From: JBBQNJ01 sp038329845
GTDB lineage: Bacteria; Planctomycetota; Phycisphaerae; Tepidisphaerales; Tepidisphaeraceae
NCBI GenBank assembly: GCA_038329845.1
Contig: JBBQNJ010000046.1
Location: 1-39,651, forward strand
Length of the DNA: 39,651 nt
Direction: 5' to 3'
The position numbers and the translations under genes were made by a program. The notes under the pieces were generated by a model, which worked only from the letters and a program-made list of their open reading frames with translations, was not told the DNA's origin and searched no databases. Of this stretch, positions 1-9,303 are shown piece after piece. Numbering within the stretch: position 1 is the stretch's first letter; each line of letters opens with the position of its first letter.

Positions 1-117
1 TGGCTGGGACGATACCGTCGGCACAGCAAGGACTACGAGATGCTGACCGAAAGCAGCGAGGCCATGATCTGCATCTCGATGATCAACCTGATGGTTCACC
101 GACTTCAACGCGGTTAA
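1..117 (+). CDS. IS5-family transposase, C-terminal fragment
   Basis: This is the last 38 codons of a transposase, open from the first base and ending in TAA. The peptide has an R-R-H-S-K-D-Y-E-x-L-T-E-S-S-E-A segment followed by a hydrophobic helix M-I-C-I-S-M-I-N-L-M. This resembles the C-terminal end of DDE transposases of the IS5 group, where a conserved R/K-D-Y-E-x-L-x-x-S-S-E motif surrounds the catalytic Glu. The N-terminal part and the other catalytic residues lie outside the window. No native gene is interrupted in a way visible here; the next coding sequence starts about 140 bases past the IS end. Confidence 0.75.
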   Translation, partial: WLGRYRRHSKDYEMLTESSEAMICISMINLMVHRLQRG

Positions 118-138
118 ACCGGGTTCTCACACACGCTC
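1..138 (+). mobile_element. 3' end of an IS5-type insertion sequence
   Basis: The window opens inside a transposase whose stop is at 115-117. About 20 bases further on is a terminus that reads, on the minus strand, GAGCGTGTGTGAGAACCC (121-138). It begins GAG and has the form expected of IS5/IS427-group terminal inverted repeats. The next three bases, TAA at 139-141, would fit the short TNA target duplication of that group. The other end is outside the window, so neither the inverted repeat nor the duplication can be confirmed. Confidence 0.65.
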
Positions 139-279
139 TAAGAGGGAAAACGCGGTTTCTGAATGGCCCTTATGGCTCGTTTCCTGAACCCGTGCAAAAA
201 TCCGTGGGCACGCCCAGTCGCACGATTGCAAGGGGATTTACTTGACGGGGCATTCGCGCTGGCTGATGCTGGCGCGGGC

Positions 280-1026
280 ATGAAGCCTTCTTCCGCGACG
301 CTGGCGCCGCATCCGTTGTTGACGGCGTATTACCCGTCGAACGACGCCAAGCGCTCGTTTTTGCGGGGATTGTTCGACCATACCGCCAGCGACTATGACC
401 GGATCGAGCGGCTGATGGCGCTGGGAACGGGGTCGTGGTATCGGCGCCAGGCGTTTTTGCGGGCGGGATTGACGGCCGGTCAGCGCGTGCTCGACGTGGC
501 GGTAGGAACGGGGCTAACGGCCCGCGAGGCCGCAGTGTTGGCGGGCGGGGCGTCACACGTCATCGGTCTGGATCCCAGCGCGGGGATGCTGGCCCATGCG
601 GTGCGCCAACTCGGCATTCGCGGCGTGCAGGGGGCGGGCGAGCAAATTCCGTTGGCCGACGGGGCGTTCGATTTCGTGTCGATGGGATATGCGCTGCGTC
701 ACCTGAGCGATCTGGCCGTGACATTCAGGGAGTTTCGACGGGTGTTGCGGACGGGGGGGCGGCTATGCATTCTGGAGATCACCCGCCCGCGCGGGCGCTT
801 GGCCATGCTGCTGCTCAAATGCTACATGAAAGGGCTGGTCCCCTGCCTGACGCGGATTGTCGCCGGGCAGCGCGATACCCAGCGGCTGTGGCGATACTAC
901 TGGGAGACGATCGACGTGTGCATCGCGCCGGAAAAGGTGATGCAGGCGCTGATAGATGCCGGGTTTCAGAACGTCCGGCGTCATGTCGAACTGGGAATTT
1001 TCTCCGAATACACCGCCAACGCATGA
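280..1026 (+). CDS. UbiE/COQ5-type class I SAM methyltransferase
   Basis: A 248-residue methyltransferase of the UbiE/MenG type, which usually C-methylates quinone precursors. Visible are the family N-terminal signature (L-F-D-H-T-A-S-D-Y-D-R-I, near residues 30-41), SAM motif I (V-L-D-V-A-V-G-T-G), an acidic motif II (V-I-G-L-D-P-S) and a late motif (V-L-R-T-G-G-R-L-C-I-L-E-I). The reading frame is open from 163, but I prefer ATG 280 because the family signature follows it at the usual distance and residues coded by 163-279 look unconserved. An upstream IS5-type element ends near 138, so the native promoter region may have been separated from the gene. The substrate cannot be read from sequence; quinone synthesis is the default guess, but no quinone genes are adjacent. 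Confidence 0.85.
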   Translation: MKPSSATLAPHPLLTAYYPSNDAKRSFLRGLFDHTASDYDRIERLMALGTGSWYRRQAFLRAGLTAGQRVLDVAVGTGLTAREAAVLAGGASHVIGLDPSAGMLAHAVRQLGIRGVQGAGEQIPLADGAFDFVSMGYALRHLSDLAVTFREFRRVLRTGGRLCILEITRPRGRLAMLLLKCYMKGLVPCLTRIVAGQRDTQRLWRYYWETIDVCIAPEKVMQALIDAGFQNVRRHVELGIFSEYTANA

Positions 1027-1054
1027 ATCCATTGCGGTCGGAGTTGGCGGGCGG

Positions 1055-1164
1055 CGTCGATTGGAAAGCAGTGATGAAGACATTGTGCGCAGGCGTTCAA
1101 CCCCGCGGGCGGGGCGGGGGCGCGGAGTCGATTGGAGAGCAATGATGAAGACGATGTGCGGAGG
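1055..1164 (+). repeat. imperfect direct repeat duplicating a gene start, with a 23-codon leader ORF
   Basis: Positions 1055-1093 and 1126-1164 are two copies of a 39-base unit with about six differences. Each contains GTCGATTGGA, then a purine-rich stretch, then TGATGAAGAC. Copy 2 is the ribosome-binding site and start of the PagL-like gene. Copy 1 has the same layout and opens a short ORF (ATG 1074, TGA 1143-1145) whose stop overlaps the ATG of the real gene at 1142 in an ATGA arrangement. It may be a decayed duplicate of the start or a coupled leader peptide. Confidence 0.7.
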
Positions 1165-1729
1165 TTGGATGCCGAGGTCTGTGGCGATGGCGGTCATCTT
1201 GGCGGGCACCGCCGCCAGCGCGCCGGCGCAGACGCGTTCGTCCGACTCGGCCGGTTTTTTCCCGCGCGGCACGCTCACGCTGCAAACATACGCGGCGTTC
1301 GGCGATGATTTCGGCGGCGAGACGTTCGGGCGCGGGACGGTGGGATTGGGATACTACGTGTTCGACAACCTGGCGATCAACGCCGAGGTCAGCGGGTATT
1401 TCATCGGGCAGGAAGCCGAGACCGACGCCGGCGCCATCGGCGGGGTTTTGATGCTGCGCCATCACTGGTTCCATCTGCCCAAGGGGTCGATTTTCGGAGA
1501 GTTCGGCATGGGCTTGTTCGAGGCCAGCGCCCGGGTCCCCGCCGGCGGCACTCGCTTCAACTTCACCACCGAAGCGGGGGTCGGGGCGATGCATGAACTA
1601 TCCGATCGAACGTTTTTGCTCGGAGGAGTGCGCTACATTCATCTCAGCAACGCCAAGATCAACGGCCCCGACCGCAACCCCGCGATCAACGGCGTGGAAT
1701 TCTGGCTGGGGATGATGTGGCGGTTCTGA
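1142..1729 (+). CDS. PagL-like outer-membrane lipid A deacylase
   Basis: A 195-residue protein with a signal peptide (hydrophobic core M-A-V-I-L-A-G-T-A-A-S, likely cleavage after A-P-A). A small outer-membrane beta barrel follows, with alternating aromatic strands and a terminal W-L-G-M-M-W-R-F strand ending in Phe. Near the C-terminus is H-L-S-N-A-K-I-N-G-P-D-R-N-P, matching the H-x-S-N motif of the PagL/acyloxyacyl hydrolase family, whose catalytic His and Ser lie two residues apart. A Glu follows, but farther away than in Pseudomonas PagL. Enzymes of this family remove a 3-O acyl chain from lipid A. Start chosen at ATG 1142 (MM pair) because TTGGAGAG lies just upstream; the frame is open to 956. 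The gene converges on addA with only 17 bases between the stops. Confidence 0.7.
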   Translation: MMKTMCGGWMPRSVAMAVILAGTAASAPAQTRSSDSAGFFPRGTLTLQTYAAFGDDFGGETFGRGTVGLGYYVFDNLAINAEVSGYFIGQEAETDAGAIGGVLMLRHHWFHLPKGSIFGEFGMGLFEASARVPAGGTRFNFTTEAGVGAMHELSDRTFLLGGVRYIHLSNAKINGPDRNPAINGVEFWLGMMWRF

Positions 1730-1746
1730 TCCCGCCGCGGGACGCT

Positions 1747-4700
1747 TTAGACGTTGACCACTCGGCGCGGCGTGAGAAAAACCAGATGCCCCGACAGCAC
1801 CCGGCGGCCGGTGATCCGTTGCAACGCCTGGCGGTAGGCATCGAGCTGAGGACGATACTGCTGGACGCGGGCATCGAGCGTCTGATCGTCCACGCGGTCG
1901 GTTTTGTAATCGACCAGGATCAACCCATCGGGCAATTCGACAATCGCGTCGATCCGCCCGCGAAGCGTGACCGCATCGTCGGGATCGCTTGAATGCGGCG
2001 CGGGCAGGGGAAGGCAAAACGCCAGCTCATTACGAATACGCCCGGCATTTTTTCGCATCTGCCGGCCGAGGTCGGTGGATTGGAAAAACCAGACGATCGC
2101 CGCGACATCGACCAGCGGCGCCTGGGCGGGGGTGAGGATGCGCCGATCCATCAGGTCGTCGATCTGGCGATTCAGATTCTCGGGCGTGAGCGGCGCGGCG
2201 AAGTCGAGGTATTCCATCACGCGATGGGTGATGTCACCGCGATCGGTGGCCGTGGGGGTCGATTCGACGGCGAATCGCGGCGGCTTGAGAACCGGGTCTA
2301 TCTCGACCGGCTGCAGCGGAGGCGCGTCGGCGTCTGACGCTGGCTCGCCGGGCGAGATCGCTGTAGCGATTGGTGCCATCGTGGCCGGCGTCGTCGTGGA
2401 CGGCGGCGGCGGCGCGGACGACGGCGGCGCGGACGGCGCCGTCGCGGCATGGGTCAGCGCCGTCACCGGCTGCACTGCGGCGGTCTGGGACAACGGCAAA
2501 AACGCATACTGCTGCGACAGCCGGGCAATGATCTCGTCGGCCTGGGCGTTGGGCGGGGGCGGCGGCGACAGGGGGCGCAACGCCGCCAGGTCAGCCCCGG
2601 CGGAGGAAAACGCCTGGCGTCGCTGAAGCGCCTGAGTCCACTTAGCGATCTGCTCGTCGCCATGCGCAACAAGCTCCAAGGGCGCCGGTGCCGCGGAGCA
2701 GGTGGCCCCCCATACGGCACCGAGCCACTCGAGCATCGACCCTGCGCCGACGATGGCGGCGGCGGGCAACGCCCCTTCGTGGCCGTTGTATTGGGCTTCC
2801 CAGCGCTGAGCCGACTTTTCCGGGCAAGCGCCGATCAAGACCAGGTGTTCGCGGGCGCGGGTCAGCGCCACGTATAACACGCGAAGCTCCTCGGCGATCG
2901 CCTGGCGATGGATTCGATCCTTCGCCAGTACGTGCGCCAGCGATGGGTAACGAACTCGCCGATCTGGATCGACGGCCTTAAGGCCAAGGAAGGCGGCGCG
3001 GTCACAAAGAATCGATCCGGCGAGATCACGGAGATTGTGGCTCTTGCCCAGGTCGCACACGAAGACCACCGGAAATTCCAGTCCCTTGGCGGCGTGAATC
3101 GAGAGGATCCGCACGGCGTTGCGGGCGGCGCTTGGCGGGGAAGCCTGCTCGACATCATCGACTTGCTCGCGCAGCTCGTCGATGAACTTGATAAAGCGGT
3201 AAAGCCCCTGGCGGCGAAAATCGCCGAACTGGCGTGCCCGCCGATGCAACTCCAGCAGGTTGGCCACGCGCTGCTCGCCGCTGTGAAGCCCCGCGACAAA
3301 AGACAGGTAGCCAGTTTCCTCGTAGATCGTCCAGAGCAGTTCGGCCAGGGGGCGGCGCTGGGCGATCTGTCGCCATTGTTGAATCCTGCTGAAAAATGTG
3401 CCCAGGCGACGAGCCAGATCATCGTCGCGCTGCTCGGCATATCTCTGCGCCGCCTCATGAAACGCCGGCGGCTCGGCGCCGGGATCGTCGCCGCCGTCGG
3501 CGAGGCGGATTCGCGCCATGGCGTCTTCGGCGCTTTCGATCCCCAGCAGCGGCGCCCGCAGCACACTGGTGAGCGGGATATCCTGGCGCTGGTTGTCCAG
3601 CAGGCGCAGCACGTTGAGCATGTCGCTGATTTCGGTGGACTGAAAATAGCCGGCACCGCCCGCTAAGTGAACGGGGATGTCGGCGCGTCGGAGGATGTCG
3701 GCGTAGGCGTCGGCCTTGTGCTTCATGGATCGCAGCAGGATCACGATGTCGCCGAACTCGACCGGACGGGGCGCCAACTCGCCGGTGGCGGGGTCCTTGG
3801 CGTAGATCACCCGCCGCGGCCCGCCCGACATGCCGGTCATCGAGCGAATCAGCTTCGCGCAGACCAGCGCTTCGTTCTGCGCCGACTCCAACGCCATCGC
3901 ATCCTCGCCGTCCTCGCCGGAAGCTGCGCTGGATGAAGCGATGGGATGGACCAGGTGCAGTTCAATCGGCGCGCCCGAGAAGCCGGCGTCGCCGGCGGGG
4001 GGGTAGACAAGCCCGGGATGGAGTTGGTGAGATTGATCGTACGTCAACTCGGCCGCGTCGGCGGTCATCAGGCGCTGGAAGATCAAGTTGATTGATTCGA
4101 GCAGCGGTCCGCGACTGCGGAAGTTGGAGCGCAGATCGATCACGCGGCCATGACCTGAGCCGGCCAGGCAATAGGCGTTGGCCTTTTGAAGAAATAGCAT
4201 CGGTTCGGCGAGGCGAAAACGGTAGATGCTCTGCTTGACATCGCCGACGCAAAAGAGATTCGGTTCGGGAGTCCGGACATCGCGGGGATCGGGCGGATGC
4301 AGGCATTCTCGGCTGGCGAGGGCGAGGATCGCGTCCTGGACTTCGTTGACGTCCTGAAATTCGTCGATCAGTACATAGCGGAACTGGCGATGGCAGGCCT
4401 CGGCGACGGGCGACGGCGCCGAGAGCGCCGATCCGTCCTCCGCCGAGTGCTGAAGCACCTTCAGCGCCATCCGCTCGAGATCGGAAAAATCCACCGCCCG
4501 CGCGCGGCGCTTGGCCTGCGCATACATCGCCGAGAAATCGTCGAGAAGGTCGAGAAATTCCTCGGCGGCGGGCAAAGTGCGGGCCAGGCCCAGTTCCCAT
4601 TCGGCCCGGGTGAACGCCAGCAGTTGACGCAAGTCTCCCTCGACAAGCTGCTTCTTGACGCCATCCATCACGTCCTTGGCCAATTGCTTGTTGGCCACCT

Positions 4701-5649
4701 CGCCGCGAATCGCCGGCAGGGCCGCGAGCTTCAAATCGGCGAGCGACTTCGACAGTTCGTCGAGGCTCTGCGCCTCTGCCCGCGTTTGCCACGATTCGAG
4801 AAGTTCATGGTATTCGACCAGCCGTTCCTGGTATTTCTCGAATGATCCGAGGCGATCGATCGCCATGGAGGCCGAATGAATCCGCGAACCCAGGTCGTCA
4901 ATGTGGCGGCGGATGAGTTTCATCAACTCGCCTCCCAAGGTCGATCCGGGAAGTTTTTTTGCCGCCTCGGCAATCCGCCGGCACGATTCGGTGCGCCAGG
5001 CGAGAGGATCGCGGAGGCTCGCGGTCATCTCATGGGCGCGAATCACGGCCTGTTGCAGCGATGAGTCATCTCCGGCGAAATAGCAATCCACCAGGGATTC
5101 GAATCGCGCGGGGTTCTCGGATTCATACCGGCGTTGGAAAAGTTCCGCGGCCGTCTCCGACCGCATCAGCGCCGCGTCGTCGGGGTCGAGGATCGAGAAC
5201 GACGGATCGACGCCCAACAGGTGGAAGTTTCGCCGGATCAGGTTGGCGCAGAACGCGTGGATCGTCGAGCAATGGGCCTGTTCTGCCAAAGCCAACTGCC
5301 TTCGCAGATACGCCGTAACACCAGGATCATTATCAACCGATGAGTTGGCGGCGGCGAAGCGGTCGCGCAGGGTCTGGCGGATGCGCTGCTTCATCTCCGC
5401 CGCGGCGTTCTCGGTGTAGGTGACGATCAGCAACTCGGTGATCTCGCAGCGCTGCTCGGGCGGCAGATCGCACACCAGGTAGGCGCATCGCTCGGACAGC
5501 ACGGCGGTCTTGCCCGAACCGGCGGCCGCCGACACAAGCAGGCTGCGGTCGGTGCGGGTGATCGCCTCCCATTGCTCGTCGGTCCAGCGGCTGCGGGCGG
5601 GTCGCGCGGGGTAGGTCGCCGGGTTATTGCGATCGTTTTCAGGGTTCAA
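1747..5649 (-). CDS. addA: AddA, UvrD-like helicase with C-terminal RecB-type nuclease
   Basis: A 1300-residue ATP-dependent helicase/nuclease subunit A, which with AddB processes double-strand breaks for RecA loading. Walker A is S-A-A-A-G-S-G-K-T (residues 40-48); motif II is V-L-I-D-E-F-Q-D. Helicase motifs continue through L-S-I-H-A-A-K-G-L-E-F-P-V-V-F and V-A-L-T-R-A-R-E. A Pro/Ala/Ser/Thr-rich linker of about 60 residues precedes a C-terminal PD-(D/E)XK nuclease: H-R-V-M-E-Y, G-R-I-D-A-I-V-E, L-V-D-Y-K-T-D-R and Q-L-D-A-Y. All the nuclease residues expected of AddA are present. The start is TTG (complement of 5647-5649) and overlaps the addB stop as TTGA, so the two are probably translationally coupled with addB first. 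The linker is longer and lower in complexity than usual. Length is in the normal AddA range. Confidence 0.95.
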   Translation of the reverse strand: MNPENDRNNPATYPARPARSRWTDEQWEAITRTDRSLLVSAAAGSGKTAVLSERCAYLVCDLPPEQRCEITELLIVTYTENAAAEMKQRIRQTLRDRFAAANSSVDNDPGVTAYLRRQLALAEQAHCSTIHAFCANLIRRNFHLLGVDPSFSILDPDDAALMRSETAAELFQRRYESENPARFESLVDCYFAGDDSSLQQAVIRAHEMTASLRDPLAWRTESCRRIAEAAKKLPGSTLGGELMKLIRRHIDDLGSRIHSASMAIDRLGSFEKYQERLVEYHELLESWQTRAEAQSLDELSKSLADLKLAALPAIRGEVANKQLAKDVMDGVKKQLVEGDLRQLLAFTRAEWELGLARTLPAAEEFLDLLDDFSAMYAQAKRRARAVDFSDLERMALKVLQHSAEDGSALSAPSPVAEACHRQFRYVLIDEFQDVNEVQDAILALASRECLHPPDPRDVRTPEPNLFCVGDVKQSIYRFRLAEPMLFLQKANAYCLAGSGHGRVIDLRSNFRSRGPLLESINLIFQRLMTADAAELTYDQSHQLHPGLVYPPAGDAGFSGAPIELHLVHPIASSSAASGEDGEDAMALESAQNEALVCAKLIRSMTGMSGGPRRVIYAKDPATGELAPRPVEFGDIVILLRSMKHKADAYADILRRADIPVHLAGGAGYFQSTEISDMLNVLRLLDNQRQDIPLTSVLRAPLLGIESAEDAMARIRLADGGDDPGAEPPAFHEAAQRYAEQRDDDLARRLGTFFSRIQQWRQIAQRRPLAELLWTIYEETGYLSFVAGLHSGEQRVANLLELHRRARQFGDFRRQGLYRFIKFIDELREQVDDVEQASPPSAARNAVRILSIHAAKGLEFPVVFVCDLGKSHNLRDLAGSILCDRAAFLGLKAVDPDRRVRYPSLAHVLAKDRIHRQAIAEELRVLYVALTRAREHLVLIGACPEKSAQRWEAQYNGHEGALPAAAIVGAGSMLEWLGAVWGATCSAAPAPLELVAHGDEQIAKWTQALQRRQAFSSAGADLAALRPLSPPPPPNAQADEIIARLSQQYAFLPLSQTAAVQPVTALTHAATAPSAPPSSAPPPPSTTTPATMAPIATAISPGEPASDADAPPLQPVEIDPVLKPPRFAVESTPTATDRGDITHRVMEYLDFAAPLTPENLNRQIDDLMDRRILTPAQAPLVDVAAIVWFFQSTDLGRQMRKNAGRIRNELAFCLPLPAPHSSDPDDAVTLRGRIDAIVELPDGLILVDYKTDRVDDQTLDARVQQYRPQLDAYRQALQRITGRRVLSGHLVFLTPRRVVNV

Positions 5650-8600
5650 GTGCTCAACTCCGCGGCCATGGCGCTCAGCGCGTCTTCGGCGTTTACAGGT
5701 TCAATGAAGCGATAGCCGTTGATCGCCGGCTCGAAACGGCAGACGGTTCGGAAGGCACACGTCGAACACGGCGAGACGTTCCCGCGCCGATAGGGGTGCA
5801 CCCGGATGTCGCCGTCCATGAGGCGCTGTGCAACCTCGGCGAGCTTGCTTGCGGTGAATCGCAGAATCGTCTGAAAATCTCCGGTTTTCGCGGCCTGAGA
5901 GTTGTGAAGCGACCCGAGCGAGCCATCGCGGTTGATCCGCGCCTGCACCACGTCGGAGAAGACGCCCGGTGCGATCTGGGCGTCGAGCGACGAGAAATAT
6001 TTTCCGTCAAAAATCCCGCGCGGCTTGTCCTGTAAGTCGAATCGCGGATCATCGGGCCTGATCGCCTTGTCGGGATGTTTTTCGTCCGCCAGCGGCCGCT
6101 TGAGCGGAACAAAGAACGTTCCCGCCGGCTCGCTGGGCGCGCCAAGCAGCCGCGATGCGCCGGAGGCGGCGGCCAGCAGTGACGTGAGAAGCCCCAGCGA
6201 CAGTCCGTGATACACATCCGCCAGTGCCAGCTTGCGATCGCCCATGCGGTAGTCGAGGACCGTAAGCCCGCCCCGATCGGGGGTGACGTCGATCCGATCG
6301 ATGTGGCCTTCGAGCACGACCTGCTTGCCCGATTGGGTTTGCACCCTCAGCCCGGGAAGATCGGAGTCTTCTTCCCCGAAATGCGCCCCGATCGCCGCCG
6401 GACGGAACGTTCCTCGTCGAGCCGCGGCGACCTGCGTGGTGATGACCATTTCCACGTTGCGCTTGATCCGTCCCAGCAAGTAGCGGTTTCGCGCGTCCGT
6501 GAGCATCACTTCACCCCGAACGGCGCCGCCGATTTCCTTCACCAGCTCATCGACCCAGGCCGCGGCGCGCTGCGCATCGAGTTGATCCAGCGGGATCCCC
6601 TCGCGCATCGAGCGCCGCAGCAGCGCCGCTAGGATGCGGTGATAGATTCCGCTCAGGTCCAGCGACGAAATCGTCGATTCCTCGCGCCCTCGCAGAGCGA
6701 GGGTATGGCGGGCGAAGTGCTGAAACGGGCAGGCCACAAAAGTCTCGAGCCGCTCGGCCGTGGCCCGAAGGGGTTTATCGAACAGCTCCCGGATGATGTC
6801 CGGCAACAGCTCGGCGAGGTTGGCGTAGCGCATCGCCGGCCATGCGGTTTGAACGATCGGAAGTTCCCGTCCCGGGCCGCTGATCCACTGGTAGAGCTGG
6901 TCCCACGGCCCAGTGGCTTGCGATGTCGGCAAGCCCGTATCCGCGCCGCGCCGCCGGGCCCACTGCATCAGGCAGCGAACCAGTTGCCCCAGCGTCTCGA
7001 TCGTCTCGGCGGGGGGAAGCGATGCGGCATCCAGCGGCAGTGGGGCGGCGGCGGGCCATAGCTCGACTAGGCGCTGCCACAGCGTTGAGGGCACCGTCGG
7101 CCGTCCCTTGGCATCGGTGATAGCGCGGGTGAGGATCAATTTTTCAGATGCGCGGGTGAAAGCCAGGTATCCCAGGAAATGCTCATCCAGCAGTCGCCGC
7201 TGCGCGTCCGGCTCGATGTCGAGTTGATGTTGCCGCATGCAGCGGCGGTCATCGTCGCCGAGAATCGTGTTCTCTCGTCCGATCGAAGGGAACTGGCCTT
7301 CGCTCAGTCCCAGCACGATGGTCACACGCACATCGTCGGGAACGCGGGTGCGATCGGCCTGCCCGATCAGCACCTGGTCCAGCGAGGGCGGAACCAGCGC
7401 CAAATCGAAGCGCTCCAGCCCGGATTCCAGCACGTCGATAAATTCGTCCAGCGTCATCGACTCGCTTGGGAACACGTCCAGAAGCTGATCGAGCAGGTCC
7501 ATGAGCTGCACCCACACCTGCTCATGTTCGCCGCGTTGCTCGAGATCGCCGTCGGCGACCGCCCGGCGCATCCAGGCGGTGAGCGTCTTGCGCGTCCCAA
7601 GCCGCTCGAACAGCCCGTATAACTCGGCGACGAACGCATGGACCGCCAGCCGGACAGGCCCGCCGTCGGCTTCGCCGTCGCAGGCCGACGGACCCAGTGC
7701 CGCCACCAGAGGCGACAGGGCGTCGATCACGCGCCGGCGAATCGCGTCGATCCGGCGCAGGCCCACGTGTTCCGGACCCGGATCGACCGCCGCCTCGTCG
7801 TTTTCCAGCATCGCAAGACGCCGCCAGTTCCACGGACGCACGTCGGCCCAGCGCGAACCGTGAATGCGATGCTTCAGCACGTAATTTTCCAACTCGTCGG
7901 ATTCACCGGCGTTCAGCGCGGCCATCCCAGTCTTGAGCAGCGCCATCATCGACTCGTGCGGCCAATCGCCGCGCACCAGCCGCAGCGCCGAGCGCGTCAG
8001 CTCGAGCAGCGGATGATGCTCGGCGGTGCGGCGTTGATCGACGAACGCGGCGATGTTGTGCGATCGGAAAACCGAGTCGATGAACGGCGCGTAATCGTCC
8101 AGATTGCGCGCCAGCACGACGATCTGGCGCCAGCGCACGCCCGAGGCGGTGAGCCGCCGGATGCAGCGCGCCGCCTGTTCGACCTCCCCGCGCCGGTCCG
8201 GCGCTTCCAGCAGTTGAATCGCCTCGCCAGGTTCGACCTGCGCAGCGCTGGCCTCACCCCGCGGCCCGGACCCGTCGAACTCTCGCTCCAGCCGCGACAA
8301 CGCCGCCGAACCGGCGAGCCGGCGCGAACCGGCGAGTTTCAGTGGCGGGGCGATCTCGACCTTCGCTTCGGTCATGGCGAAGTGGACTCTGCGATACGCC
8401 TCGGCGGTGCGGAAAAATGGATCGAGCGCATCGGGCAGCCGATGCGGATCGCCGATCGCCGGATGATCGGGATCGAGCGTCAACGCGATCTCGATCCGTT
8501 CGCAAACCCGCGCCGCCGCCGACAGCAGCCGCAACTGCGGGCTGGTGAACGCGAAAAAGTCATCCACGCACAGCCGCGCCCCGCGGAGAAGGCGCGATTC

Positions 8601-9182
8601 CTCGATGGTCTCGACGACTTGCATCAATCGGCGATGCGGGTCCAGCCGTTCGCGGCCGAGATGCTCGATATAAGCGCCGTAGATAAGCCGAAGGTCGGCC
8701 ACTTTGTTCACCAGGGCGCGGCCCTCGACATCGGCGGGGTCGGCGTCGGTGAGGTCGTTCAGCAAAGCGTCGAGCTGCTCAAGCCCATGCCCGCATCGCT
8801 CGAGTTCATCGAACGTCGCCTCCAACTGCCGGGCCAATCCCGTATGCCGCGCCACGGAAGAATAGAATTGCAGCGACGACTCATTCTGTCGCAGCAGGTG
8901 GCCGATGATCATCTGCCGGCCCAGCTCCGTCACCTGCGGCGTTTCATGCCCGCCGTCCTCGGCAAGGATCAATCGAGTTAAGTCATCGAATGACACCACG
9001 CGGGCGCGGCAATATCCCCCGCTGGCGGCGGTCAATTCGCGCTCGGCGACGAACGTCGCCTGGCGCGGGGTGATCCAGAAGATCGGCGGGCCTAGGGGAC
9101 CGTCGCGCAGCGCCGCGAGAACTCCTTGGCGCATCCGCCAGGTCTTTCCCGATCCCGCTCGCCCGATCAGAAGTCTCACCAT
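5646..9182 (-). CDS. addB: AddB-type nuclease subunit with Fe-S cluster
   Basis: A 1178-residue AddB/RexB-type partner of AddA. It begins with a Walker A (G-R-A-G-S-G-K-T, about residues 7-14), has a degenerate UvrD-like body, and ends with a nuclease domain. Four cysteines expected to bind a 4Fe-4S cluster are visible: one in F-V-A-C-P-F-Q-H-F (near residue 816) and three in P-C-S-T-C-A-F-R-T-V-C (near 1136-1145). The nuclease core reads G-H-I-D-R-I-D, then T-V-L-D-Y-R-M-G; the position normally occupied by the catalytic Lys of D-Y-K is Arg. ATG start at 9182; stop overlaps the addA start. The gene is divergent from the methyltransferase at 9304, leaving about 120 bases for two promoters. 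An alternative view is a RexB-like or nuclease-dead AddB. Confidence 0.92.
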   Translation of the reverse strand: MVRLLIGRAGSGKTWRMRQGVLAALRDGPLGPPIFWITPRQATFVAERELTAASGGYCRARVVSFDDLTRLILAEDGGHETPQVTELGRQMIIGHLLRQNESSLQFYSSVARHTGLARQLEATFDELERCGHGLEQLDALLNDLTDADPADVEGRALVNKVADLRLIYGAYIEHLGRERLDPHRRLMQVVETIEESRLLRGARLCVDDFFAFTSPQLRLLSAAARVCERIEIALTLDPDHPAIGDPHRLPDALDPFFRTAEAYRRVHFAMTEAKVEIAPPLKLAGSRRLAGSAALSRLEREFDGSGPRGEASAAQVEPGEAIQLLEAPDRRGEVEQAARCIRRLTASGVRWRQIVVLARNLDDYAPFIDSVFRSHNIAAFVDQRRTAEHHPLLELTRSALRLVRGDWPHESMMALLKTGMAALNAGESDELENYVLKHRIHGSRWADVRPWNWRRLAMLENDEAAVDPGPEHVGLRRIDAIRRRVIDALSPLVAALGPSACDGEADGGPVRLAVHAFVAELYGLFERLGTRKTLTAWMRRAVADGDLEQRGEHEQVWVQLMDLLDQLLDVFPSESMTLDEFIDVLESGLERFDLALVPPSLDQVLIGQADRTRVPDDVRVTIVLGLSEGQFPSIGRENTILGDDDRRCMRQHQLDIEPDAQRRLLDEHFLGYLAFTRASEKLILTRAITDAKGRPTVPSTLWQRLVELWPAAAPLPLDAASLPPAETIETLGQLVRCLMQWARRRGADTGLPTSQATGPWDQLYQWISGPGRELPIVQTAWPAMRYANLAELLPDIIRELFDKPLRATAERLETFVACPFQHFARHTLALRGREESTISSLDLSGIYHRILAALLRRSMREGIPLDQLDAQRAAAWVDELVKEIGGAVRGEVMLTDARNRYLLGRIKRNVEMVITTQVAAARRGTFRPAAIGAHFGEEDSDLPGLRVQTQSGKQVVLEGHIDRIDVTPDRGGLTVLDYRMGDRKLALADVYHGLSLGLLTSLLAAASGASRLLGAPSEPAGTFFVPLKRPLADEKHPDKAIRPDDPRFDLQDKPRGIFDGKYFSSLDAQIAPGVFSDVVQARINRDGSLGSLHNSQAAKTGDFQTILRFTASKLAEVAQRLMDGDIRVHPYRRGNVSPCSTCAFRTVCRFEPAINGYRFIEPVNAEDALSAMAAELST

Positions 9183-9303
9183 CGCCGATTCGTCCTCATC
9201 GCCGCCCGCGCCCGTTCATCGCCTCGCCAACATTCTATGCGATTCTGGCGCGTCATTCATGGCCGGCGCTGGCCGCGCGGCGTCGGGCGCGTACCATCGG
9301 GGC

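Noticed and set aside
163..279. N-terminal extension of the first methyltransferase from ATG 163
   Set aside because: The 39 extra residues look unconserved and family signatures start soon after ATG 280; kept only as an alternative start.
7638..8981. 447-codon ORF opposite addB
   Set aside because: A long frame caused by high GC and codon bias on the real strand; no motif or start context.
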